NCBI GenBank assembly: GCA_001577635.1
Contig: LSBP01000003.1
Coordinates: 1 to 41,266 of the forward strand
Direction of reading: 5' to 3'
From: Halomonadaceae bacterium T82-2
GTDB lineage: Bacteria; Pseudomonadota; Gammaproteobacteria; Pseudomonadales; Halomonadaceae
DNA: 41,266 nt
Shown one piece after another: positions 25,500 to 34,790 of the stretch. Position 1 is the stretch's first letter, and each line of letters begins with the position of its first letter. A program made the translations under genes and the position numbers. The notes beneath the pieces are model-generated. The model was given only the letters and a program-made list of their open reading frames with translations. It was not told the DNA's origin and searched no databases.

Positions 25500-27958
25500 G
25501 CTGCGCCTCCTGCGCGGTGGTCGACGCGCCGCCGCGGCGCAGGGCCTCGGCGGCCATCAGCACCCGCTCGGGCGTGGCCGGGGTGTCCAGCCGCGGGCAG
25601 ACGCGGTAGTCCGCGAGGCTGGCCAGGGCGTCGCGCAGCGCCGACCACACCGACATGCCGAGCATGAAGGGCGGCTCGCCCACCGCCTTGGAGCGGTAGA
25701 TGCTGGCCTGCGAGTTGGGGTGACCCTCGAGCAGCTCGACATTGAACACCGGCGGCTGGTCGCCGAAGGCGGGAATCTTGTAGGTCGCCGGGCCGTCGGA
25801 GATCAGCCGGCCCTGGGTGTTCCACTTGAGTTCCTCGCTGGTCAGCCAGCCCATGCCCTGGATGAAGCCGCCCTCCACCTGACCGATGTCGATGGCCGGG
25901 TTCAGCGAGTCGCCGACGTCGTGAAGGATGTCGACCCGGGTGAGGCGATACTCGCCGGAGAGGGTGTCGACCTCGACCTCGGAGACCGCCGCGCCGTGGG
26001 CGTAGTAGTAGAAGGGGCGGCCCTTGCCGGTCTCGCGGTCGTAGTGGATCAGCGGCGTCGAGTAGAAGCCCTTGGCCGACAGCGACACGCGGCCCAGGTA
26101 GGCGGCCTGCACGAGCTCGCCCCAGGGGATGCGGCGGTTGAAGGCGACGAGCTCGCCGCCTTCCAGGCGCATGCCTTCGCGGTCTATCTGGTAGTGCTCG
26201 GCGGCGAAGTCGAACAGCCGCTCGCGCAGCTGGCCGGCGGCGTCGCGGGCCGCCATGCCGTTGAGGTCGGCGCCGCTCGAAGCCGCGGTGGGCGAGGTGT
26301 TGGGCACCTTGTCGGTGCGCGTGGCGGTGATGCGCACGCGCCGGGTATCGAGGCCCAGCTCGCGGGCCACCACCTGACAGACCTTGGTGTGCAGGCCCTG
26401 GCCCATCTCGGTGCCGCCGTGGTTGATCATCACGCTGCCGTCGGTATAGACGTGCAGCAGGGCACCGGCCTGGTTGAGGTGCTTGGCGGTGAACGAAATG
26501 CCGAACTTCACCGGCGTCAGTGCCAGGCCCTTCCTGACCACGGGGCTCGTGGCGTTGAACGCGGTGATCGCCTCGCGGCGCTGCCAGTAGTCGCTGCTTG
26601 CCTCGAGGCGTTCGATGAGCTCGCTCATCAGCGGATACTGGTCGACGGTCTGGCCATAATGGGTCACGTCGCGCTCGGCGCGGTAGAGGTTGCGCTTGCG
26701 CACCGCCAGCGGATCCTCGCCGACGTGGCGGGCGATGTCGTCCATCGCCGCCTCGATGATCATCATGCCCTGCGGGCCGCCGAAGCCGCGAAAGGCGGTG
26801 TTGGAGGCGGTATGGGTGCGGGCGCGATGGCCGGTGACGCGGGCGTCACCCAGCGAATAGGCGTTGTCGGCGTGGAACATGGCGCGGTCGACCACCGCCT
26901 CGGAGAGATCCGGTGAATAGCCGCAGTCGCCGATCACGGTGATGTCGCCGCCGGCGAGCACGCCGCGGGCGTCGAAGCCCAGCCGGTAGCGGTTGTGGAA
27001 CGGATGGCGCTTGCCGGTGGCGCGCATGTCCTCGGCACGCGGTAGGCGCAGCCGGGCGGCGCGTCCCGTGCGCCGGGCGACGAGTGCGGCGATGCACGCC
27101 CAGGGCGAGGCCTGTGTCTCCTTGCCGCCGAAACCGCCGCCCATGCGCCGGGTCTCCACGGTCACCGCATGGAAGGGGATGTCGAGCACCTCGGCGACCA
27201 GCTTCTGGGTCTCGCTGGGATGCTGGTTGGAGGTGTAGACGACGACGCCTTCGTCCTCGGTCGGCGTGACCAGGCACGCCTGGCCTTCCAGGTAGAAGTG
27301 CTCCTGCCCACCGACGAACTGTTCACCCTCGAGCGTGAACGCGGCGCCCGCCAGGGCCGCCTGCCAGTCGCCGCGCTCCTGAACGTGGGTGGGGCGAACC
27401 ACGTCGCCGCGCTCGGCACTGGCGACCGGGTCGAGGCTCGCCGGCTGTTCGTCGATCTCGACGACGGCTTCCCTGACTGCCAGGCGCGCCGCCTTGTAGC
27501 TGGTGGCGGCGACCGCGAAGAGCGTCTGGCCGAGGTAGCTGATCTCGTCGTCGACGAACAGCGGATCGCCGGGAAAGACCGGGCCGATATCCGTGTGGCC
27601 CGGCACGTCGACCACGGTAATGACGTCGACCACGCCCGGGGCGCGCTTGACCGCCTCGAGATCGAGCCGGGTCAGGCGCCCGTGGGCCACCGGCGAAAAG
27701 CCCAGCGCCACGTGCAGGGCATCGGCGGGCGCCGGGATGTCGTCGATATAGGCGGCGCGGCCGGTGACGTGCTTGATGGCACTCTCGTGGGCCTGGGCCT
27801 TACCCGCACCATTGGCTCGGGTTTCACGGGCCTCGCGTGCCAGGGGGCCGTCGCCCTTGTTGCGACCGTCCTGATCCTGCCGGGCGCGGGCCGACTCGGC
27901 GTCGACCTGAGCCGGCTGGCCCGAGGCGGGGGCGGTATCGGGCGCCGTCCGGGAAAGC

Positions 27959-27975
<17 letters not shown>
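25486..27975 (-). CDS. xdhB: XdhB, xanthine dehydrogenase molybdopterin subunit
   Basis: The large subunit holds the molybdopterin site where hypoxanthine and xanthine are hydroxylated to urate. The 829-residue product has the molybdenum-hydroxylase pattern: HVTGRAAYIDDIP near residue 70, GGGFGGKETQ, AFRGFGGPQGM, MGQGLHTK and the catalytic glutamate in GEPPFMLG. The first 55 residues are a polar Ala/Arg-rich extension with no domain; no later ATG falls before the conserved start, so it is kept. It overlaps xdhA by 17 bases and xdhC by 14. Confidence 0.95.
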
Positions 27976-29434
<1,459 letters not shown>

Positions 29435-29475
29435 CACGGTGACTCGTTGTTGTTGCTATCGGGTGTCATAGTATT

Positions 29476-29491
29476 TTGACCAAATGGTCAG
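29476..29491. promoter_or_regulatory. RutR-like operator before xdhA
   Basis: TTGACCAAATGGTCAG: arms TTGACCA and TGGTCAG around AA, differing from the known RutR consensus TTGACCA-NN-TGGTCAA only at the last base. It lies 41 bases from the xdhA ATG and 131 bases from the divergent TetR gene, so it could control both. Confidence 0.75.
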
Positions 29492-29622
29492 GTTTGTGAA
29501 GCGTGGCGTATCCACCCGGGGAATGCAAGCCATCCATGGAGAGGCCGGTGTGGCGCCGGTGGTGCGTTGAGTCTGCCGGCGAGCTGGGGCAAGCTGGCGG
29601 CTTTGAGCGGCAGGATGAGCCG

Positions 29623-30264
29623 ATGACGACCCCGACACCAGCCGATGTCACGCGCACGCGGGTGCGCAATGAACAGCAGATACTCGACGCCGCCGAGGAC
29701 GTCTTCGCGCGTCACGGTTATCGCGGTGCCAGTGTGCAGGCCATTGCCGAGGCTGCCGGGCTGCCCAAGTCCAACGTGCTGTACTACGTCGGCAGCAAGC
29801 GCAAGCTCTACGTGGCGTTGCTCGAACGCATGATGAGCCGCTGGAACGCCATGCTCGATGACATCAGTGTCGAGGACGACCCCGCCGAGGTGCTCGAGGC
29901 GTTCATTCGCAGCAAGATGACCTTGACGCGAACGCACCCTGAAGGCTCGCGGCTGTTCGCCGCCGAAGTGCTGCAGGGCGCCCCCTTCCTTCAGGAGTAC
30001 CTGCGCGGCGAGCTGCGTGAGTGGGTCCATCAGCGTGCTCGCGTCTTCGAGCAGTGGAGCGAGCGCGGCCTGATGGACCCGGTCGATCCGGTGTGGCTGA
30101 TCTTCCTGATCTGGTCGGCGACGCAGCACTATGCCGACTTCGAGGCCCAGGTGCTGGGCATTACCGATCGGGAGCGACTCGACGATGCGGACTACCAGTC
30201 GGTCACCGACTTTCTCTGTCAGGTCATTCTCAAGGGGTGCGGTGTGACGTCGCGCCGATCCTGA
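29623..30264 (+). CDS. RutR-like TetR-family regulator of purine/pyrimidine genes
   Basis: The product (213 residues) has a TetR helix-turn-helix at about residues 12-58 (ILDAAEDVFARHGYRGASVQ, then AEAAGLPKSNVLYYVGSKRKLY). The C-terminal domain has the RutR pattern (SRLFAAEVLQGAP near 108-120, then WLIFLIWSATQHYADFEAQV). E. coli RutR senses uracil and thymine. Here the gene is divergent from xdhABC-guaD, with a RutR-type palindrome between them, so a nucleobase-sensing repressor of purine degradation is likely. The ATG at 29623 is preferred to the upstream in-frame ATG at 29503 because AGGA precedes it and the family starts there. The effector is not known from sequence. Confidence 0.88.
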   Translation: MTTPTPADVTRTRVRNEQQILDAAEDVFARHGYRGASVQAIAEAAGLPKSNVLYYVGSKRKLYVALLERMMSRWNAMLDDISVEDDPAEVLEAFIRSKMTLTRTHPEGSRLFAAEVLQGAPFLQEYLRGELREWVHQRARVFEQWSERGLMDPVDPVWLIFLIWSATQHYADFEAQVLGITDRERLDDADYQSVTDFLCQVILKGCGVTSRRS

Positions 30265-30270
30265 TCGGCG
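30253..30270. other. Hairpin between the TetR gene and the Tsx-like gene
   Basis: Perfect eight-base arms CGCCGATC and GATCGGCG around CT, overlapping the TetR stop codon. It lies between two convergent genes and may end transcription from either side, but no T run follows. Confidence 0.35.
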
Positions 30271-30298
30271 AATCGGCACGACGAGAGCCGACGGCGGC

Positions 30299-31046
30299 TC
30301 AGAACTTCCAGGTCACCATGGCCTGCGGGTTGTGCTCGTCGGCACCCTCGATACCGTACTTGTTCTTCCAGTACTGGTACTCGACGCCGGCATAGAAACG
30401 ATCGCTGGCTCCCCAGAAATCCCCCCACATCGAGCAGCAGTTGCGGGGCGCTGTTGATGTTGTGCCCGACATGCCCTTCCGATCCGGCATAGTCGAAATG
30501 GCCCTTGAACAGCCACTTCGTGCTGCCGAGGTCGAAGTGTGATCCCCACACTAGGGTGACCTGCCAGGTATTGCCGGGCAGGTCGGTATCGTCGCGCACG
30601 TAGGTATTGAGCTGGAAATAGTCCATGCCCGGCACGTCGAGATCGAAGCCCAGCCCGTAGAGGCGGCGATTGATGTTCTCGCCCATCTCGAGCTGGCCGG
30701 CGATCAGCACGTCGGTGATGGGGCCGGCGCTCAGGTCGTTGCCGGTGATCTTGCCCAGGCTCAGGCGCGGGGCATATTCCCCGTAGATGTTGGGCAGGGT
30801 CTTGCCGTCGCGGTCGCCTTCGAGGTTGGTGTAGTCGAAGAAGAAGTAGTTGTCGCCGTACTCCCAGCCGTTGGCCACCTCGTAGGTGGCGATGCTGCGC
30901 TGCCTGTCGCCGAGTGCGTAGTCCCAGCCCTTGAGCAGCGACAGCGATGCCTGGGTCCAGGCGTGGGCGGTACCGGTGACGCTGACCAGGAGCAGGCCGG
31001 CGGTGCAGGCGGAGACGAGGCGGTTCGGTGCTGAAGCCTGAATCAT
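30299..31046 (-). pseudogene. Tsx-like nucleoside channel porin, frameshifted
   Basis: The full reading matches the Tsx/OmpK family of outer-membrane nucleoside channels: a signal peptide (about 1-29, ending TAHA), then beta strands such as WEYGDNYFFFDYTN, VTLVWGSHFDLG and FKGHFDYAG, and a C-terminal VTWKF ending in phenylalanine as barrel proteins do. The frame breaks at 30421-30426, a run of six C on the plus strand. With five, the protein reads QLLLDVGDFWGA and continues to YQYWKNKYGI and the normal end. With six, it runs into unrelated sequence and stops at 30219. The strong similarity on both sides says the change is recent, a sequencing error, or a phase switch. It fits nucleoside uptake for the adjacent purine genes. 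Confidence 0.8.
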
Positions 31047-31394
31047 GCTTCCCTCTTTGTATGCGATATTTGTTTTTGTTGTGAGTCACAACGGTATACA
31101 AAAATAGCATTATTTGTGCACTTTTTTTGTGGGTGCAGGTGTGTTCATGGATAATTCGAAAGGATTCACTGTGCTGGGAGACGAAACGCGGTGACTCTTG
31201 CCGCCGCCCAGGTCAGGCTGTAGAAGATTGCCATGGCCGCACGCCCTGAGCCGTTTGCCCCGTGGCGCCGAACCCTGCCGGGGAGTGGCCCGTGCCGGGA
31301 GGTCGGCGGCAGGACAGCGCAATCGGGTATACATGGTCTTGAGCCGCATAACGTGCGATGGTGGTCGCAGTGCGGTGTAACGAGGAGAAGGGCA
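31047..31394. promoter_or_regulatory. Divergent regulatory region between the Tsx-like gene and gntR
   Basis: This 348-base gap is AT-rich next to the Tsx-like gene. It holds a perfect 15-base palindrome GTTGTGAGTCACAAC at 31078-31092, the hexamer GTATAC within GGTATACA at 31093-31100, and a second GGTATACA at 31326-31333, 60 bases before gntR. GTATAC cores are compatible with FadR/FCD-type GntR operators. Overlapping frames here are not convincing genes. Confidence 0.55.
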
Positions 31395-32117
31395 ATGACC
31401 ACATCCTGGCAGGAGACGGTGCTGGCCGATGTGTCGGGGCGCGGGCGGATCAGTGACCCGCAGATCGTCGAGATGATCCGTCAGGCGGTGCTGACCCAGC
31501 GTCTGCCGCCGGGGACCCGATTGCCCGAGGTGACGCTGGGCGAGATCTTCGGGGTCAGTCGCTCGGTGGTGCGCAAGGCACTGACGCGGCTGGCCTCGGA
31601 TCACGTGATCGTGCAGCAGCCCAATCAGGTGGCGCGCGTGGCGGCGCCGAGCGTCGAGGAAACCCGCGAGATCTTCGCCGCGCGTCGTCTGATCGAGGGT
31701 GAGGTGGCGGGGCTGCTCGCCGGCAATCTGAGCACCGAGCAACGCCATGAACTGGCCGCGCTGATCGAGCGTGAGCAGGAAGCCCATGAGCGGGGTGACG
31801 AGGCGTCGCGCGTGGAGTGTTCGCTGGCCGTTCACCGTTACCTGGCCGACCAGTCACCCAATCGGGTGCTGGGCGCCATGCTGGCGGATCTGATCCTGCG
31901 CACCTCGATTGTCATTGCCTTGTACAAGCGTCCGGGGATGGAAGCCTGTTACCTGGATCACGACCATGCCGATCTGCTGACGTTGCTCGAGAGCGGCCCG
32001 GCGGAAGCGGCTCGTCGCCGCATGCACGATCATCTGAGTGAGCTGGAGGCGCTGCTCGACCTGCGCCCCCAGGAGGCGCGCATTGATCTGGCCTCGATCC
32101 TGGGTGGTGTTGCCTGA
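31395..32117 (+). CDS. GntR-family regulator of the FadR/FCD subfamily
   Basis: The product (240 residues) has an N-terminal winged helix (about 20-88, with GTRLPEVTLGEIFGVSRSVV and the segment KALTRLASDHVI) and a C-terminal FCD ligand domain (about 95-225) of mostly helices, with histidines in LAVHRYL, DHDHADLL and RMHDHL at the metal-binding places of that family. Such proteins usually repress neighbouring catabolic genes and respond to small acids or pathway metabolites. The ATG at 31395 follows GAGGAGAAGGG and is preferred to an upstream in-frame ATG. It is divergent from the Tsx-like gene, with a GGTATACA element near each. Confidence 0.88.
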   Translation: MTTSWQETVLADVSGRGRISDPQIVEMIRQAVLTQRLPPGTRLPEVTLGEIFGVSRSVVRKALTRLASDHVIVQQPNQVARVAAPSVEETREIFAARRLIEGEVAGLLAGNLSTEQRHELAALIEREQEAHERGDEASRVECSLAVHRYLADQSPNRVLGAMLADLILRTSIVIALYKRPGMEACYLDHDHADLLTLLESGPAEAARRRMHDHLSELEALLDLRPQEARIDLASILGGVA

Positions 32118-32139
32118 ACGATCGAGCCGAAAATTATCT

Positions 32140-32154
32140 GTACAAGGCTTGTAC
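32140..32154. promoter_or_regulatory. 15-bp palindrome after gntR
   Basis: GTACAAGGCTTGTAC has seven-base arms around one base, 22 bases after the gntR stop. No T run follows, so it is not a standard terminator. The half CTTGTAC recurs at 32251-32257, and CTTGTACAAG occurs inside gntR at 31919-31928. A regulator-binding role is possible; the binder is unknown. Confidence 0.4.
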
Positions 32155-32221
32155 TAAGGTTGGGCCTGGTCTATGGTGAGAGCGTGTTCAACGCTCCCTG
32201 CTGTCCCGTTTGAGCACCTTT

Positions 32222-32254
32222 GGGCCGGCTCCCTCCTGGACCGGCCCCTTCTTG
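32222..32254 (+). terminator. Weak terminator-like hairpin after gntR
   Basis: Arms GGGCCGG (32222-32228) and CCGGCCC (32241-32247) around a 12-base loop, then CTTCTT. The U-tract is poor, so termination is uncertain. Confidence 0.4.
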
Positions 32255-32278
32255 TACAGTCTTTTATTTGCCGTCACT

Positions 32279-32503
32279 TCAGCGTGTATCCTTCCAGAGT
32301 TGCAGCAGTGCTGCCTTGACCCCCTTGCGGCGCGCCGTGTATTCCGCCTCGCGCCGGGCGTTGGCGCGCTGAGCCGCGGTCATGGTGGGCGTTTCTTCGT
32401 CGCCCAGGCCGACGGTCAGGCGTCTGCCGGTTGGCGCGGGGCGAGGCTCGCGAGCGGCCGATGCGTGAAGGCTGCTCGCTGTGGAAGACGGGTTCATGGT
32501 CAT
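32279..32503 (-). CDS. Small hypothetical protein
   Basis: I do not recognise this 74-residue protein. The start at 32503 (MTMNPS) has AAAGGAGAG at normal spacing, which is the main support for it being real. It is Ala- and Arg-rich, with a disordered first half and a likely helix in the second half (AQRANARREAEYTARRKGVK). No signal peptide or membrane segment is visible; it should be cytosolic. It lies beyond the gntR hairpins and before a pair of secreted-type small genes on the same strand. Confidence 0.55.
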   Translation of the reverse strand: MTMNPSSTASSLHASAAREPRPAPTGRRLTVGLGDEETPTMTAAQRANARREAEYTARRKGVKAALLQLWKDTR

Positions 32504-32591
32504 GGGGCTCTCCTTTGCCGCATTCGATGGGTGGGGTTGGCTTCCTGTTGTATCCAACAGGTTTCAAGATTTCATGCCCGGCGGGTCGAAA

Positions 32592-32822
32592 TCATGGCTG
32601 GCACCATCGGTCATAGGCATCGGGACCGGGCGAACCCACGGTGAGCAGGTCGGGGTCGACGCCGTCAATATCCCCCCGATTCTGCCATTCGTGGACGGTG
32701 TCGCAGTATTCCTGCTGGCTGGGCGTAGTGAAGGCCGGTTTCGAGGAGGCGGGCTTCAGGGCTACCAGTCCCATGGCGGCCAGCACCATCCCGGTGGTTC
32801 CGAATGCAATGCTTTTATGCAT
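32592..32822 (-). CDS. Small secreted-type protein, copy 1 of a tandem pair
   Basis: The 76-residue product begins with a basic end and a hydrophobic stretch (about 4-24), so it is exported or anchored. The remainder matches the gene at 32987 along its length: Q-E/Q-Y-C near 43, E-W-Q, G-x-D-P-D-L-L, G-S, P-D-x-Y, and W-C near the end. The two cysteines may form a disulfide. The start ATG at 32822 follows AGGGAA. It has its own promoter (32855-32882), which mirrors that of copy 2. Family and function are unknown to me. Confidence 0.7.
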   Translation of the reverse strand: MHKSIAFGTTGMVLAAMGLVALKPASSKPAFTTPSQQEYCDTVHEWQNRGDIDGVDPDLLTVGSPGPDAYDRWCQP

Positions 32823-32854
32823 TTTATGTTTCCCTGCGTAACGTTGCGTTAAAA

Positions 32855-32882
32855 AATCTAGCAGGTCTTCCGCAGGGAGCAA
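32855..32882 (-). promoter_or_regulatory. Promoter of small-protein copy 1
   Basis: On the minus strand: TTGCTC, 16 bases ending CTGC, then TAGATT. The layout is the same as for copy 2 (TTGAAC, 16 bases ending CTGC, TAAATT), and the following leader is also similar. Conservation between the copies is the main support. Confidence 0.6.
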
Positions 32883-32931
32883 GCCGGCAAGGGGCTGGCG
32901 TCGTTCAAGACAATGACGTGCATCATCAGGT

Positions 32932-32941
32932 GGGGGGGGGG
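32932..32941. repeat. Run of ten G
   Basis: Ten consecutive G on the plus strand (C on the strand of the small genes), between the two paralogues and 50 bases upstream of the copy 1 promoter. Such runs can slip during replication or be miscalled. Confidence 0.8.
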
Positions 32942-32986
32942 CGGAGGTCGTGGCCTGGTCGGGCGGCTCTGCGCCGGCATCTCCGG

Positions 32987-33229
32987 TCAGCGGTGCTGTT
33001 TGCACCAGCTGGCGTAGGTGTCGGGATCGCCGGAGCCGGCGGCGAGAAGGTCCGGGTCAGGTCCTTCAGTGCCGCCCAGCTTTTGCCACTCCTGGATTTG
33101 TTCGCAGTATTGCTGTTTTTCGCGGAGGGTGGCGTTTGAAGGCGCCGAGCTCTGGTAGGCGTGGTAGGCCACGATGGCGATGATCGCGAGGATACCCCCT
33201 GTCACGCTCAGGGCTGCGAGTTTATACAT
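32987..33229 (-). CDS. Small secreted-type protein, copy 2 of a tandem pair
   Basis: The 80-residue product has an N-terminal hydrophobic segment (about 5-22) and an extracytoplasmic domain with Q-Q-Y-C, E-W-Q, G-P-D-P-D-L-L-A-A-G-S, P-D-x-Y and W-C, matching copy 1 at 32592. Cysteines near 42 and 76 align between the copies. The ATG at 33229 has no strong ribosome-binding site. The leader contains a perfect repeat, TTTGTAA and TTACAAA around seven bases (33242-33262). It lies between copy 1 and tRNA-Pro on the same strand. Confidence 0.7.
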   Translation of the reverse strand: MYKLAALSVTGGILAIIAIVAYHAYQSSAPSNATLREKQQYCEQIQEWQKLGGTEGPDPDLLAAGSGDPDTYASWCKQHR

Positions 33230-33260
33230 GGGTCAGTTCGCTTTGTAATTCAATGTTACA

Positions 33261-33288
33261 AATTTAGCAGTTGGCGGGCGGGGTTCAA
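33261..33288 (-). promoter_or_regulatory. Promoter of small-protein copy 2
   Basis: On the minus strand: TTGAAC, 16 bases, TAAATT. It parallels the copy 1 promoter in both boxes and spacing and lies 31 bases before the start codon. Confidence 0.6.
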
Positions 33289-33352
33289 GCAAAGGCGCCG
33301 GTCGTGCGAGGAGCACGGCATGAGCCGCGTGACGAGCGACGGTAGAAAAACG

Positions 33353-33386
33353 AAAAAACGCCACCCGGCATGACCCGTGAGTGGCG
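33353..33386 (-). terminator. Intrinsic terminator after tRNA-Pro
   Basis: On the minus strand, arms CGCCAC and GTGGCG enclose a GC-rich loop and are followed by six T. It lies 16 bases after the tRNA 3' end. Confidence 0.75.
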
Positions 33387-33402
33387 GCTTTTCTTGATTT
33401 TT

Positions 33403-33479
33403 TGGTCGGAGCGACTGGATTCGAACCAGCGACCTCTGCAACCCCATTGCAGCGCGCTACCAAGCTGCGCCACGCTCCG
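33403..33479 (-). tRNA. tRNA-Pro (anticodon GGG)
   Basis: A 77-base tRNA with acceptor stem CGGAGCG/CGCTCCG, discriminator A and encoded CCA. The anticodon stem CTGCA/TGCAG holds the loop ATGGGGT, so the anticodon is GGG, reading CCC and CCU proline codons. The T-arm has GGTTCGAATCC. It has its own promoter and terminator and is not in an operon. Confidence 0.97.
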
Positions 33480-33532
33480 ATAATATTTCGCGATTGGCGA
33501 AAGCCTGTGTGCCTTGCCTGCGAACGAGGCAT

Positions 33533-33560
33533 ATATTACGGATTTTTCCGCGAGGTGCAA
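33533..33560 (-). promoter_or_regulatory. Sigma-70 promoter of tRNA-Pro
   Basis: On the minus strand: TTGCAC, 16 bases, TAATAT, about 54 bases before the tRNA. An inverted repeat (CAAGTGC and GCACTTG around five bases, 33558-33576) overlaps the -35 box. Confidence 0.6.
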
Positions 33561-33687
33561 GTGCTAATTGCACTTGGCATTCAGTCGGTTGGAGGCTTGC
33601 GCGATTCCGTCGGGCAAGCGGCATGAAATACGACTTTCGTAGTATGATTGGCCTTCGCGATACGACAAGATACAGGGGGAGCGTGAC

Positions 33688-34050
33688 ATGCCGTTGATCG
33701 TGGGGATGAGTGTCCTGCTGGGGTGCCAGTTCATCGGGGAGTTGCTGGTCAGAGCCTTGACGGTACCGGTCCCGGGGCCGGTGATGGGCATGGTGGTGCT
33801 GCTGATCGGCCTGATGATCCATGGCCGGGTGCCCAGTGCCCTGCGGTCGGCCGGGGAAGGGCTGCTGCGCTACCTGACGTTACTGTTCGTGCCGGCAGGG
33901 GTCGGCATCATGGTGCACTTCGGCCTTATCGGGGCGGATATCTGGGTGCTGCTGGTGACGCTGGTGGTGTCCACCGCACTGACGATTGCGGTGACCGCCA
34001 AGGTGCTGGATCGCCTGACTCGGCGCCGTTCGGGCGGGGGTGAGGCATGA
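33688..34050 (+). CDS. lrgA: LrgA/CidA-family holin-like membrane protein
   Basis: A small inner-membrane protein of the LrgA/CidA family; members have been linked to murein hydrolase control and to transport of small carboxylates such as pyruvate. The 120-residue product has four membrane segments and the family pattern GCQFIGELLV, VPGPVMGMVVLL and LLFVPAGVGIM. GGGGGAG precedes the ATG. It overlaps lrgB by four bases. It is divergent from tRNA-Pro. LrgA and CidA cannot be told apart here, and no LytTR-type regulator is in the window. Confidence 0.88.
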   Translation: MPLIVGMSVLLGCQFIGELLVRALTVPVPGPVMGMVVLLIGLMIHGRVPSALRSAGEGLLRYLTLLFVPAGVGIMVHFGLIGADIWVLLVTLVVSTALTIAVTAKVLDRLTRRRSGGGEA

Positions 34051-34775
34051 GCCTGGCAGGTCTCGATCAGCTCTGGGTCTACCTTTCCGGCAATCCGCTG
34101 GTTTCGCTGCTGGCGACGCTGGTCGCCTTCTATCTGGCGACACACATCAACCGTTTACTGGGACGTTCGCCCTTCGCGCACCCGGTGCTGGTAGCCATTG
34201 CGCTGTTGATCGCCTTCCTTCTGCTCACCGGCATCGATTACGCGACCTATTTCGAAGGGGCGCAGTTCATCCATTTTCTGCTGGGGCCGGCCACGGTGGC
34301 ACTGGCGATTCCGCTTTTCGATCATCGCGAGCGGGTGCGTCGCATGCTGGTGCCGATTCTGGTCGCCTGTCTCTCCGGCATCATCACCGCCGTGAGTTCG
34401 ACGCTGGGACTGGCCTTGCTGCTGGGCGCGCAGAAATCGGTGCTGCTGTCGCTGGCACCACGCTCGGTGACATCGCCGATCGCCATGGGGATTGCCGAGC
34501 AGATCGGCGGCATTCCGTCGCTGGCCGCCGCGCTGGTGCTGCTGACCGGCTCCGTGGGGTGCGCCCTGGGGCCGTGGATCCTGAAAACGCTGCGTATCGA
34601 TGACCCCAGCGTCAAGGGGTTTACCATGGGGCTGGCGGCTCACGGGTTCGGCACGGCGCAGTGCTTCGCCTCGATGGGTGCCATGGCGGGTGCCTTTGCG
34701 GGGCTGGCGATGGGGCTGACCGGGATGTTGACGGCCTTCATTCTGCCCCTGATTGTTCGGCTCTTCGGGCTATGA
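34047..34775 (+). CDS. lrgB: LrgB/CidB-family membrane protein
   Basis: Partner of the preceding LrgA-type protein. The 242-residue product has about seven membrane segments and the family signatures FLLGPATVALAIPL, LAPRSVTSPIAM and AAHGFGTAQCF. It starts inside the stop of lrgA (ATGA), so the two are made together. E. coli has the same arrangement as yohJK. The next gene, on the opposite strand, ends 15 bases later. Confidence 0.92.
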   Translation: MSLAGLDQLWVYLSGNPLVSLLATLVAFYLATHINRLLGRSPFAHPVLVAIALLIAFLLLTGIDYATYFEGAQFIHFLLGPATVALAIPLFDHRERVRRMLVPILVACLSGIITAVSSTLGLALLLGAQKSVLLSLAPRSVTSPIAMGIAEQIGGIPSLAAALVLLTGSVGCALGPWILKTLRIDDPSVKGFTMGLAAHGFGTAQCFASMGAMAGAFAGLAMGLTGMLTAFILPLIVRLFGL

Positions 34776-34790
34776 TGCGTCGGGCTGCCA

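Noticed and set aside
25381-26916. Plus-strand open frame of about 510 codons over xdhB
   Set aside because: The minus strand encodes a full xanthine dehydrogenase subunit; this frame has no family pattern.
31078-31092. CRP site at GTTGTGAGTCACAAC
   Set aside because: CRP needs six bases between TGTGA and TCACA; here there is one.
32831-32877. Hairpin of CCCTGCG with CGCAGGG hiding the copy 1 ribosome-binding site
   Set aside because: The upstream arm lies in the promoter spacer, before the transcript start, so it would not be in the RNA.
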